Of a stretch of 64,000 nucleotides of DNA, positions 43,096 to 52,015 are shown piece after piece. Source of the stretch: an uncultured Pseudomonadota bacterium (GTDB lineage Bacteria; Pseudomonadota; Gammaproteobacteria; Steroidobacterales; Steroidobacteraceae); assembly GCA_903828595.1 (NCBI GenBank), contig CAIKMS010000015.1:181203-245202 (forward strand), read 5' to 3'. Position numbers and translations under genes: made by a program. Below the pieces are notes generated by a model. That model was given only the letters and a program-made list of their open reading frames with translations, made no database searches and was not told the origin of the DNA. The first letter of the stretch is position 1. The number at the start of each line of letters is the position of its first letter.

Positions 43096-46000
43096 TTAGT
43101 TCGGGTTCGCGCAGCTAGAAGCCACGCCGTACGGACTGACCACACCCGGCGGGCTGACCTGGATGTTGGAAATATCAGACGACAGAATCGGCAACCACTC
43201 CGTGCTGGTTGTTGCGCTTTGCGAACCGGCCACCACGGTAGAGGCTGTTAACCGCACATAGACCCACTCGGCATGGTCTTTAGGATAGAGGATAGAGAAG
43301 CTCACTAAGCCGTTCGCATCCGTGGTGCCCGTACCGTTGATCACGGCAGCCACCAAGCCCGGATCCAACTGCCCATTACCGTTGAAATCAATATTAAGCG
43401 GATCGGTCGGCGCTAAAATGCCGCTGCCAGTAACGTCTTCGCTATCGCAGACGGCCTTTACCTGCTGAATCCACTGCGTACCCGTATTCGGCAGGCAGGT
43501 GACAGAAGGCACGCACCAGTAACCTTTGGCGTATTGTGTGGACGTTACGCTAAAGGTGACTCGAGCATTTGCCACGGCATTGCCCTGCGCATCAATGGCG
43601 CGCACCGACCAATCCTGCTGATACTCCGTACTGTTCTGCGCTGGTGGCGTCGCCGCGACCGGCGTGATGGTATTTCCAGTACCTAACGACAGGAACACCG
43701 TCTGTCCACCAACTGTCAGAGTGGTTGTAGCTGTCACGGACGTGTTAAGCACCGTTGCCGTGATGCTCACGCCGTTGGTTGCGCTGCTGGTGGATGAGGC
43801 GGTGTAAATCGTCTCCGCCACGCCCTGCTCGTTGGTGACTGCAGAGCCTACCGATAGCTGGCCGTTCGTAATATCAGTTAGCACGAACTGCACGGTCTGG
43901 CCTTGAACCAGATTACCGGCTGCATCGCGCACTATAGCGACTACCGTACTCGTGCCATTTGTTTGAAGAGCGGTTGGTGAGGCCTGCAGGGTGATGGCTG
44001 CCGGCGTAGTAGCAACAAAGTTCAACTGCGACTGGGTGCTTATGGCTTGCGAAGTTCCAGGCAATACGGCACTGGCGGTTAAGATCGCCGGTCCGGCATT
44101 AGCCGAGGAAATGGTAAAGCTTGCATTACCCGAGCTGTCTGTCACAGCCGTGTTACTACTGAGCGTTCCACGAGTCGTTGAGAACGTTATGGTCTGCCCT
44201 ACCACCGGAACACCGTTGTTAGTCCAGTTCACGGTCGCGGTGTACGAGGCGCCCAGTTTGACCAGCGCTGGCGCTGCAGGCGCTGGTGAAGGAGCCGTAA
44301 ATCCAAACAACTGACTGCTGATGCTGATCGGCTGGCTGACAGTACCCAGCGAGCTGACCACGTTCAGACTGGCGTCGGTTGCCGTGATCACTTCATTACC
44401 GGCGCGGTTAGCCGTCAATGTGAACACCGCATGGCCGGCAGAATCTGTGGTCACCGTAGCCGGCGTGATCGGATTACCCAGCAGCGAGCTCAAGGTAATC
44501 TGTTGACCGGCGATCACCTGCGTTTTATTGATATTCAGCTGCAAGGAATACGAAGCCGTTGCACCCAGCCCAATGCTCAGCGGACCAGATAAGTTAAGAT
44601 TAACTCCCGAGACACCGACTTTAATGGTCACCGGCGCTGCCCCGGCGATCGAGGAAGTCACGGTAATGTTGCGGTTCGCTGGGTTGTTCGCCGTACCCAA
44701 GGTCGCTGTAGCAACACCATTGGCATTGGTGGTTGCATTCGTCACGGCCAAATTAGCGCACAGCCCGTTAGGTGCTGTGAAATCACAGGTGGCCGCAAAC
44801 TGCACGGCTACGCCAGGAATGACGTTGTTATTCGAGTCTACGACCAAAGCGGTAATCGTCGCCGCCTGCGAACCATCAGCCGGAATCTGCAACTGACTGG
44901 TGATCACCGACAGATTACGGGCCGTGGTACCCACACTCACATTAGCCGCACCGGTCGCAAAGCCACTCACCACCTGAACGCTGATGTTGCTACCGACAGT
45001 GGCAATACCCGGAATAGCCGTCAACGTCGCGCTGACCTGTCCGGCGGCATTACTCGTGCCGTTGATGACCTGCAATCCGCCACCAGGACCTGCTGTGAAG
45101 GTCGCGGGTTGACCACTGACCACGTTGTTGTTTGAGTCGTAAAGAGTCGCGGTGATGGTCGCACTATTGCTGCCATCCGGTGCAATCAGCGGAGTGCTCG
45201 TGGTGGCGATGAGATAACTGACCGCACCCGAAGCACCGACGCTGACTATCGTCGCCGCACTGCTAGAACCACTGACCACGGTCACCGTGATCGGCGTATT
45301 GACCGCCGGGCTGTTCACGGCAGTCAATCTCGCGACAACCTGGCCCACCGCATTACTGGTGCTGTTCACGACCACCAAGCCACCGCCGGTTGAAGCCGTG
45401 AACGTCGCCGCCTGACCACTGACAGCATTGTTGTTAGCGTCATACAGTGTAGCGGTAATCACCGCACTGTTGCTCCCATCAGGAGCGATCACCGCTTGAT
45501 TACTCGACACCACAACCGCCGCTACAGGGCCTACAGCACCAACCTTAACGGTCGTACTCCCACCGACAGGGCCACTGGTCACGTTCACGGTGATTACGGT
45601 TCCGGTAACTACACCCGGTACCACTGTCAACTGAGCTTGCACCTGGCCTGCCGAATTACTGGTGCCGTTGAGAACTTGCAGCCCGCCGCCTGCCGATGCC
45701 TTGAAGGTAACGGCCTGACCACTGACCACGTTGTTGTTAACGTCATATAAGGTTGCGGTAATGACAGCGCTGTTGCTTCCGTCAGGTGCAATACCGGCTG
45801 AGTTGCTGGCCACTGTCATCGAAACCACCGCACCGGAGCTGCCTACCTTAAGATTGGTGCTGTTCGATACCGAACCAATGCTCACCGTCACGGTAATAGT
45901 CGATCCCACTGCGGTACCGGGCACCGCAGTGACCGTAGCGGTCACTTGGCCAGAGGCATTACTAGTGCCGTTAACCACTTGAAGGATTCCGCCTGACGAG

Positions 46001-47763
46001 GCCACAAACTTGGCGACTTGGCCGGACACGACGTTGTTATTCACATCGGTCAGTGTCGCAGTAATCGTGGCGCTGTTGCTGCCATCGGAGGCAACACCGG
46101 GCGCGCTGCTCGACACTGCGATGGCCGCTACTGAGCCGGGTGTCCCTACCGTAACCGCTCTGGAGCCGCTGGCCGAACCACTACTGACGGTAACCGTGAT
46201 TACCGTACCCAGCGCAACGCCTGGTATCGCGGTGAGAGTCGCGGTTACTTGGCCTGCCGCGTTACTGGTGCCATTGATGACTTGAATGCCACCACCTGCC
46301 GTTGGCACGAAGACCGCCTTCTGACCACTGACTACGTTACTGTTAACGTCGTACAAGGTTGCAGTGATGGTCGCACTGGTGCTGCCATCGGGCGCGATAA
46401 TGGTCGAGTTTGTGGCAACGGTGACCGCGGCTACCGGTCCGGCGATACCTACGCGAACAGCCGTGCTGCCGGCAATAGCGCCACTGGACACATTCACTGT
46501 AATTGTAGTGCCAACAGCAACACCGGGTAGCGCTGAGAGCGTGGCCGTTACCTGACCGGCTGCGTTACTGACCGCATTTAGAACTTGAATACCGCCACCC
46601 GCCGTCGGAATAAAGGTCGCTGGCTGGCCGCTCACCACATTGCTGTTGGCATCATAAAGAGTAGCGGTAATGACGGCCGTGGTGCTGCCATCGGGAGCGA
46701 TGCTGGGTGAACTGCTAGCTACCAGAATGCTGGCTACTGCACCGGTGGTACCCACTTTAACTGTGGTGTTCGCCGTTGCCGTACCGCTGGTCACGGTGAC
46801 TTTGATCGAGGTTCCAACGGCGACGCCAGGAATCGCTGTCAGCGTTGCCTTAATCTGTCCCGCGGCATTACTAATAGGACTCAGAACCTGAATGCCGCCA
46901 CCGGTCGTAGCCACAAACGCGGCCGGTTGACCGCTTACCACGTTGTTGTTGACGTCGTAGAGCGTCGCCGTCAAGGTAGCCGTCGTGCTGCCATCAGAGG
47001 CGATACCAACGGAATTTGAGGTCAGCGCAATCAATGCCACAGGACCGGCAGTACCCACCGATACGGTGGTGCTGCCACTGGCCGTTCCACTGGTCACGGT
47101 GACAGTAACCGTAGAGCCGGACGTGGTGCCGGCGGCAGCGGTCAACGTTGCACTAACGTGGCCTGAAGTATCACTGGTGCCGTTAACGACTTGAATAACA
47201 CCACCGACTGAAGCTGCAAAAGTAGCAGGCTGACCGCCAACCACGTTGTTGTTCGCATCGGTCAGCGTGCCGGTGATGGTTGCGCTCGTACTGCCATCGG
47301 GAGCGATGCCTGCTGAGCTGCTGGTAACCTTCACCCCGGCAACATAACCGGCCTTCACTACCTGTACTGTGACCGATCCGCTGATCGTGCCACTCGTCAC
47401 TTTGACCGTAATAGCCGTACCCACGGCAACACCCGGGACTGCGGTTAGCGTGGCTGATACCTGCCCCGCGGCATTGCTGCTTGCGTTAATAACCTGAATG
47501 CCGCCACCTGCCGACGCCGAAAACGAGGCAGGCTGTCCCACTACGACGTTGTTACTGGCGTTATAAAGCGTTGCGGTGATCGTCGCCGTGGTACTCCCGT
47601 CGGGCGCAATGCCCGCCGAGCTGCTGGCTACGGCGATCGCAACGACCGAATCGGTAATCGGAGTTGGCGTAGGGCTAGGGGAAAAAGCCGAACCACCACC
47701 GCCGCAACCGGCCAGTAGCGTAACGGTGGCAAGCATGCCCGTCATTAGTTTCACGATATTCAT
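43096..47763 (-). CDS. Large lipoprotein with tandem Ig-like (Big_1/invasin-type) repeats
   Basis: The 1555-residue protein has a lipoprotein signal with lipobox LAGC (C20), a short proline-rich linker, nine closely similar 101-residue Ig-like repeats, then about four more divergent Ig-like domains. Each repeat carries IAPDGS, ATITATLYD-type strands, NNNVVSGQPATF and SNAAGQVTATLTA, as in bacterial Ig domains of the invasin Big_1 group. The C-terminal 200 residues differ, with several cysteines and a calcium-loop-like DFNGNGQLD. It is presumably an outer-membrane-anchored fibre exposed at the surface or in the periplasm, possibly an adhesin. The ATG at 47763 has GGAGAGG upstream; a longer form would begin with TTG. 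It lies 50 bases from pilQ and ends at a terminator, so it is probably co-expressed with the pilus genes. Confidence 0.85.
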   Translation of the reverse strand: MNIVKLMTGMLATVTLLAGCGGGGSAFSPSPTPTPITDSVVAIAVASSSAGIAPDGSTTATITATLYNASNNVVVGQPASFSASAGGGIQVINASSNAAGQVSATLTAVPGVAVGTAITVKVTSGTISGSVTVQVVKAGYVAGVKVTSSSAGIAPDGSTSATITGTLTDANNNVVGGQPATFAASVGGVIQVVNGTSDTSGHVSATLTAAAGTTSGSTVTVTVTSGTASGSTTVSVGTAGPVALIALTSNSVGIASDGSTTATLTATLYDVNNNVVSGQPAAFVATTGGGIQVLSPISNAAGQIKATLTAIPGVAVGTSIKVTVTSGTATANTTVKVGTTGAVASILVASSSPSIAPDGSTTAVITATLYDANSNVVSGQPATFIPTAGGGIQVLNAVSNAAGQVTATLSALPGVAVGTTITVNVSSGAIAGSTAVRVGIAGPVAAVTVATNSTIIAPDGSTSATITATLYDVNSNVVSGQKAVFVPTAGGGIQVINGTSNAAGQVTATLTAIPGVALGTVITVTVSSGSASGSRAVTVGTPGSVAAIAVSSSAPGVASDGSNSATITATLTDVNNNVVSGQVAKFVASSGGILQVVNGTSNASGQVTATVTAVPGTAVGSTITVTVSIGSVSNSTNLKVGSSGAVVSMTVASNSAGIAPDGSNSAVITATLYDVNNNVVSGQAVTFKASAGGGLQVLNGTSNSAGQVQAQLTVVPGVVTGTVITVNVTSGPVGGSTTVKVGAVGPVAAVVVSSNQAVIAPDGSNSAVITATLYDANNNAVSGQAATFTASTGGGLVVVNSTSNAVGQVVARLTAVNSPAVNTPITVTVVSGSSSAATIVSVGASGAVSYLIATTSTPLIAPDGSNSATITATLYDSNNNVVSGQPATFTAGPGGGLQVINGTSNAAGQVSATLTAIPGIATVGSNISVQVVSGFATGAANVSVGTTARNLSVITSQLQIPADGSQAATITALVVDSNNNVIPGVAVQFAATCDFTAPNGLCANLAVTNATTNANGVATATLGTANNPANRNITVTSSIAGAAPVTIKVGVSGVNLNLSGPLSIGLGATASYSLQLNINKTQVIAGQQITLSSLLGNPITPATVTTDSAGHAVFTLTANRAGNEVITATDASLNVVSSLGTVSQPISISSQLFGFTAPSPAPAAPALVKLGASYTATVNWTNNGVPVVGQTITFSTTRGTLSSNTAVTDSSGNASFTISSANAGPAILTASAVLPGTSQAISTQSQLNFVATTPAAITLQASPTALQTNGTSTVVAIVRDAAGNLVQGQTVQFVLTDITNGQLSVGSAVTNEQGVAETIYTASSTSSATNGVSITATVLNTSVTATTTLTVGGQTVFLSLGTGNTITPVAATPPAQNSTEYQQDWSVRAIDAQGNAVANARVTFSVTSTQYAKGYWCVPSVTCLPNTGTQWIQQVKAVCDSEDVTGSGILAPTDPLNIDFNGNGQLDPGLVAAVINGTGTTDANGLVSFSILYPKDHAEWVYVRLTASTVVAGSQSATTSTEWLPILSSDISNIQVSPPGVVSPYGVASSCANPN
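44920..47645 (-). repeat. Nine tandem 303-bp coding repeats
   Basis: The part of the Ig-like gene coding for the nine similar domains repeats with a period of exactly 303 bases, checked between neighbouring copies of the DGS codon region (for example 45173, 45476 and 45779). Copies keep long stretches of near-identical DNA, so unequal recombination could change their number. The outer limits are approximate. Long open frames on the opposite strand here are by-products of the repeat composition. Confidence 0.85.
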
Positions 47764-47813
47764 CCGCCTCTCCCTCAACCTTAAGCCGAGCGAGCGCCAG
47801 GGGGCGCTCTGCT

Positions 47814-50132
47814 TCAGTAAATATTGGCGCCTTCGCGCAGAATTCTCGGTGTTACGAAAATCAGAATTTCGTCTTTGTTATTAGTCCTACTAGTACTCTT
47901 AATCAAATGACCAAACAGTGGAATGTCCCCGAGTAATGGCACTTTTTTGTCGCTAGCAATGCGAGTGGTCTGCAAGATGCCGCCGAGCACGACGGTCTGA
48001 CCGTCATTGACCAACACCTGGGTAATGATTGACTGCGTGTTAATCGACGGAACCTGGCCACCGGTGGCACTTTGCACCAACTGCCCGACGCTATCGTCGG
48101 ACACCGTTAAATCCAACATGATGCGATTGTCCGGCGTGATCAGAGGCTTCACCTTCAACGACAGCACCGCTTTCTTGAACTGTGTGGTGGTGGCACCGCT
48201 GGAGGAGGACTCTTGATAGGGGATCTCCACACCCTGCTCGATATAGGCTTCCTTCTGGTTCGCGGTGATCACGCGTGGCGAGGAAACGATCTCACCGCGG
48301 TTCTCAGCCTGTGCAGCCGACAACTCCAGGTCTACCAAATAATCACCGCGCAGGATGGACATCGCGATACTGCCGGCGGGGTTAGCCACCGGGAGATTCA
48401 CGTTGTAGCGGTCGGTGTAGTTCGGGAACGTGCCCAAAGTAGGTGAAGTAGGCAGGGTCACCGGCGTCACGCCCTTACCATTGGCCAAGTTAGTGAGTGC
48501 CGAACCCACAATCGAGTTGGCCGACTGCGAATCACCCGTGACCGACACCAGTCCGTTGTTGTTAGCGCCTACATAGGTGGTGCCAAAACGTGCGCCTAAG
48601 TCACGCGAAAAGTCATCGTTCACAATGACGATGCGTGACTCAATCAGTACCTGCCGCACCGGCACGTCTAAGGTAGCCACCAACTTGCGAATATCAGCCA
48701 GTCGATCGGGCGTGTCCTGAACCAGCAAGGTGTTGGTACGCTCGTCAATGGAGACGGTACCTCGCGGCGATAACAGCGTGTTGGCGCCACCACCACCTTG
48801 GGCGGCGGCCATCGAAGATCCACCCGCACCACCACTGGTTAGCGGTCGGCCACGAATCAAGGCCTGCAGTTCAATAGCCTTGGCATAGTTGACTTGCAGA
48901 TACTCGGTACGCAACGGCGCGAGTTCCTCGACTTCTTTCTTGGCCTGCAACTCGGCCTTCTCGCGGCTCGATAGTTCGTCAGCAGGACCAACCAAAATGA
49001 CATTGTCACGACGACGCATGCCCAGGCCTTTGGTACGCAGCACGATATCCAGCGCCTGATCCCAAGGAACATTCTGTAAGCGCAGCGTAAGGCTACCGGT
49101 CACGCTGTCGCTGACGACAATGTTCTGGCCGCTGGTATCGGCCAGTAGCTGCAACACGGCGCGAATCTCAATGTCCTGAAAGTTCAGCGTGAGGCGCTCG
49201 CCAGTAAATTCGCGCTTCTCATCAGCCGCGTTTTTGGCTTGCACAGCCGCCTTGCGAATTTCAATTACGTATTGGTTATCCGACTGATAAGCCAGCTGTT
49301 CGTAATCACCATTGGTGTTAATCACCAGGCGGGCATTTCGCTCAGAGCGCAGGGCATCTACTGTGGTAACCGGGGTCGCAAAATCCACCACGTCATAGCG
49401 CTTAGTCAGACCGCTATCAATGGACGTACCCACAAAATCCACCAGGACTTTGCTGCCTTCCTGGCGAAGATTGACCGCAGTACGCGGATCACTCAGGCCG
49501 ATAATGACGCGCCCGGTGCCATCCACCGCGCGACGAAAGTCGATTGAAGAGACGCGCCGCGCGGGCACAACGGCCGCAGCCGCCGAAGCGCCTGAGTTTG
49601 GCGTAGCGCCGACAGCTGACGTCGCGCTTGAATCCGCAGACAGGGCTGGCGTCTCGGTCTTGGTGGTTGCGGAGGATACTGCGGCCGCTGAGCTGTCTGC
49701 AGCGCCAGCGCCCAACACCACAATCACGGTATTTCCATCGGTATTAACGGTGTAAGGGGTTGGTGAATCCATATTCACCACGACGCGCGAGCGACCATTG
49801 CCCTCGCCGGCGACCACGCTATCAATCCCCGAAGATTTCACGTCGATGCGGCGACTGGCCAATGCCAGCGATACACCGGGAAAATCCAAAGACAAGCGCG
49901 CGGGCTTATCGATGGTAAATGCCACAGGCTGAGGCGCAGCCTTACTGGTATGCAAGGTCAGTTGCACCTGATGCCCAGCCAGGGTGACCACATCGATGCT
50001 TTCTAAATGGTTAGTTTCGTCGGCCAACGCCGAACTGCCGAACATCAGCAGCATCGCCGACAGCGCCAGGCGACTTAACACCCTGCTGCGCATCAGCGAA
50101 CTATCGAACTGTGTGACGAAATTAACGTTCAT
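47814..50132 (-). CDS. pilQ: Type IV pilus secretin PilQ
   Basis: PilQ forms the outer-membrane ring through which type IV pili pass. The 772-residue precursor has a signal peptide (after a short basic N terminus, cleavage near SSALA), two AMIN-like peptidoglycan-binding regions, a linker rich in serine and alanine, an STN domain (LNFQDIEIRAVLQLLAD), a secretin N domain with VSIDERTNTLLVQD, and the secretin barrel with LLGDIPLFGHLIK and EILIFVTPRIL near the end. The ATG at 50132 has AAGGG upstream; the longer frame to 50183 has no good site. A 34-base stem-loop lies in the gap before it. It is the last pilus gene of the operon. Confidence 0.95.
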   Translation of the reverse strand: MNVNFVTQFDSSLMRSRVLSRLALSAMLLMFGSSALADETNHLESIDVVTLAGHQVQLTLHTSKAAPQPVAFTIDKPARLSLDFPGVSLALASRRIDVKSSGIDSVVAGEGNGRSRVVVNMDSPTPYTVNTDGNTVIVVLGAGAADSSAAAVSSATTKTETPALSADSSATSAVGATPNSGASAAAAVVPARRVSSIDFRRAVDGTGRVIIGLSDPRTAVNLRQEGSKVLVDFVGTSIDSGLTKRYDVVDFATPVTTVDALRSERNARLVINTNGDYEQLAYQSDNQYVIEIRKAAVQAKNAADEKREFTGERLTLNFQDIEIRAVLQLLADTSGQNIVVSDSVTGSLTLRLQNVPWDQALDIVLRTKGLGMRRRDNVILVGPADELSSREKAELQAKKEVEELAPLRTEYLQVNYAKAIELQALIRGRPLTSGGAGGSSMAAAQGGGGANTLLSPRGTVSIDERTNTLLVQDTPDRLADIRKLVATLDVPVRQVLIESRIVIVNDDFSRDLGARFGTTYVGANNNGLVSVTGDSQSANSIVGSALTNLANGKGVTPVTLPTSPTLGTFPNYTDRYNVNLPVANPAGSIAMSILRGDYLVDLELSAAQAENRGEIVSSPRVITANQKEAYIEQGVEIPYQESSSSGATTTQFKKAVLSLKVKPLITPDNRIMLDLTVSDDSVGQLVQSATGGQVPSINTQSIITQVLVNDGQTVVLGGILQTTRIASDKKVPLLGDIPLFGHLIKSTSRTNNKDEILIFVTPRILREGANIY

Positions 50133-50193
50133 TACCCTTACTCCCCGTGGCCTGGCTCGAACATCTTGCCTGCCAGACTTCACTACCGTCCGT

Positions 50194-50227
50194 CGCCTGA
50201 GCTGATTTACAGCCCTACCCTCAGGCG
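50194..50227 (-). other. Stem-loop between pilP and pilQ
   Basis: Arms CGCCTGAG (50194-50201) and CTCAGGCG (50220-50227) form a perfect 8-bp stem with an 18-base loop in the 115-base gap between the pilP stop and the pilQ start. All other pil genes overlap, so this is the only break in the operon. It may mark RNA processing or set the PilQ level separately. No T tract follows on the minus strand. Confidence 0.4.
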
Positions 50228-50247
50228 GCGGCCTACCTGAAACCCAT

Positions 50248-50760
50248 TCAATTCACCAAACTTAGCGCGGCGTCTCGTTCCATGTACCCACCCAAACCAT
50301 CCGGTGCTAGCTCCTGCACCGTAATCTTGGATTCGGTTATCGCCGTAATCTTGCCGTCGTTTTGGCCCAAGTAATTACCGGGCACGACCCGATGCAACAA
50401 GCCATCTTTAGTCTGTACCAACCCGTAGGTCTTTCCGGCTTGGCGTAACGTTCCGACCATGCGCAGAGTGTCCAGCGAGAAGGTCTCTAAGAACTCCCGT
50501 GTACGCCCACGATCCGGACGCGGACCGGCAGTTGATGTAATGACGCTGGGTTGGAACGGTGAGCGCAGATTATTCGGGTCGTAAACAAAAGACTCGTAGG
50601 GCTTCAAATCCGGCAGTGGCTCAATGCGACCACCGGGCCGCGCCCGTTTTTCCGCCAAGACTTTAGACAGATTTGCCGTGCTGTCACCGCAAGCCGCCAG
50701 CCCCAACATCAGACCAACGCAGAACACGAGGGACAGTCTCGATGCGAATTTAGCGATCAT
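50248..50760 (-). CDS. pilP: Type IV pilus assembly lipoprotein PilP
   Basis: PilP is the inner-membrane lipoprotein that links the PilMNO complex to PilQ. The 170-residue precursor has a lipobox LAAC (C24), a disordered stretch, then PYESFVYDPNNLRSPF, and a beta-sandwich domain with LRMVGTLRQAGKTYGLVQ and VVPGNYLGQNDGKI, all typical of PilP. The +2 residue after the cysteine is glycine. Its start codon overlaps pilO by four bases. Confidence 0.95.
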   Translation of the reverse strand: MIAKFASRLSLVFCVGLMLGLAACGDSTANLSKVLAEKRARPGGRIEPLPDLKPYESFVYDPNNLRSPFQPSVITSTAGPRPDRGRTREFLETFSLDTLRMVGTLRQAGKTYGLVQTKDGLLHRVVPGNYLGQNDGKITAITESKITVQELAPDGLGGYMERDAALSLVN

Positions 50761-51419
50761 GGGTTAGCTCCCGCTGCTGGGGGCTTGCCACCCGGCTTGC
50801 CCTTACTGTTGAGGGCAGCTAATTCGTCTTCATCCAGATAACGATAGGTCTTCGCCGTCACCTGCAAAGTCAGCTGATCAGGGCTACCGTCCTTGCTATC
50901 CGGTGCAATCGTGATGTCATGAAGCGTAACGATGCGCGGCAAAGCCGCCAGCCCACTGACAAAGGCACCAAACTGGTGGTACGAGCCGCTTAACCGAATG
51001 GCAATCGGAAGCTCGGCATAAAAGTCTTTCTTCACTTCCACGCCCGGCTGAAACAACTTCTCCTGCAGACCGGCCGCCAGGCCGACTTGCGAAATGTCGA
51101 TGAGAAGGTTCGGCACTTCCGTGCGGCCGGGCAGCTGCCGCAACATGGCGCCGAAAGATCGCTCCATGTCTTTTAACTGCACCTTATAAGCTTCTAGATT
51201 GGCAGCCTTACGTTGCTTATCGTCAAAGGAGTGCATCAACGTTTCTTCAGTATGCTGGGCATCGGTCAACTCAGGCAGCTGATTGCTGATCGGAAACAGA
51301 TAAATCAAAAGCCCGGTCAACAAGATAAAAACCAAAAGAATGGCTAACGCCCTAAACAACAAGGGCCAACGGCCTACGTCCTTAGGGTCAAGCTCTCTGA
51401 GTTCTTGAATAAAGTTCAT
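50757..51419 (-). CDS. pilO: Type IV pilus inner membrane protein PilO
   Basis: PilO forms dimers with PilN in the inner membrane and aligns the pilus machine. The 220-residue protein has a short cytoplasmic N terminus with LRELDPKDVGRWP, one membrane helix at about 20-43, a coiled coil and a periplasmic ferredoxin-like domain containing FYAELPIAIRLSGSYHQ. Size and layout match the family. It overlaps both pilN and pilP by four bases. Confidence 0.95.
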   Translation of the reverse strand: MNFIQELRELDPKDVGRWPLLFRALAILLVFILLTGLLIYLFPISNQLPELTDAQHTEETLMHSFDDKQRKAANLEAYKVQLKDMERSFGAMLRQLPGRTEVPNLLIDISQVGLAAGLQEKLFQPGVEVKKDFYAELPIAIRLSGSYHQFGAFVSGLAALPRIVTLHDITIAPDSKDGSPDQLTLQVTAKTYRYLDEDELAALNSKGKPGGKPPAAGANP

Positions 51420-52015
51420 GGTGCGCCACCGGCCGCGTGCACAACAGGCTTTTTGCCCTTGGCAGGCTCGTCAGGCGCTAGCGTGCGCTGCATCGCGAAT
51501 ATCGTGAACTCCGCGCCAGGTCGGCTGCCTTTAAGCGTTTCAATGACCTGAAGCTGCGGATCACCCAACCAAGGGGAGGCTTCAATGTTTTTCATCAACG
51601 TACTCACGCGAGTAGAGCTTTGCGCTACCCCGTGTATTTCCAACTTCAAATCGGATTGCTTAACACTGGTGAGAAAAACGCCATCAGGCAATGTTCTGGC
51701 TAATTGATCAAAGACGTGGACTACCTCAGGACGACTGCGCTGCAGGCGCTCAATGATAGCCATACGCGCTAACGTTCTTTTCTTCTGGGCATCAAGATTA
51801 TCAATATCAGCAATCTGCTTTTCTAACTCAGCGATAGCCTTGGTCAAAATCTCGTTGCGCGCACGCTGATGATCAATAGCCGCGCTAAAGCCAAAACTGG
51901 TCACGATCGTCACTAGCGCGGCGACCACTGCCGCGCCGATCGCCGCGACACCAAACTCTCGGCGAATCGCGGCCCGCTGTCGTTGCCGGTGCGGTAAAAG
52001 GTTAATGCTTGGCAT
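51416..52015 (-). CDS. pilN: Type IV pilus inner membrane protein PilN
   Basis: The 199-residue protein begins with the conserved cytoplasmic motif INLLPHRQ, which binds the cleft of PilM, followed by one membrane helix at about 25-47, a coiled coil and a periplasmic domain similar to that of PilO. It recruits PilM to the membrane. The start shares one base with the pilM stop codon, and the end overlaps pilO by four bases, so translation is probably coupled. Confidence 0.95.
   Translation of the reverse strand: MPSINLLPHRQRQRAAIRREFGVAAIGAAVVAALVTIVTSFGFSAAIDHQRARNEILTKAIAELEKQIADIDNLDAQKKRTLARMAIIERLQRSRPEVVHVFDQLARTLPDGVFLTSVKQSDLKLEIHGVAQSSTRVSTLMKNIEASPWLGDPQLQVIETLKGSRPGAEFTIFAMQRTLAPDEPAKGKKPVVHAAGGAP

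Noticed and set aside
43991..47884. Many open frames on the plus strand opposite the Ig-like gene
   Set aside because: They follow the 303-base repeat, lack ribosome-binding sites and give low-complexity products; they are shadows of the repeat gene.
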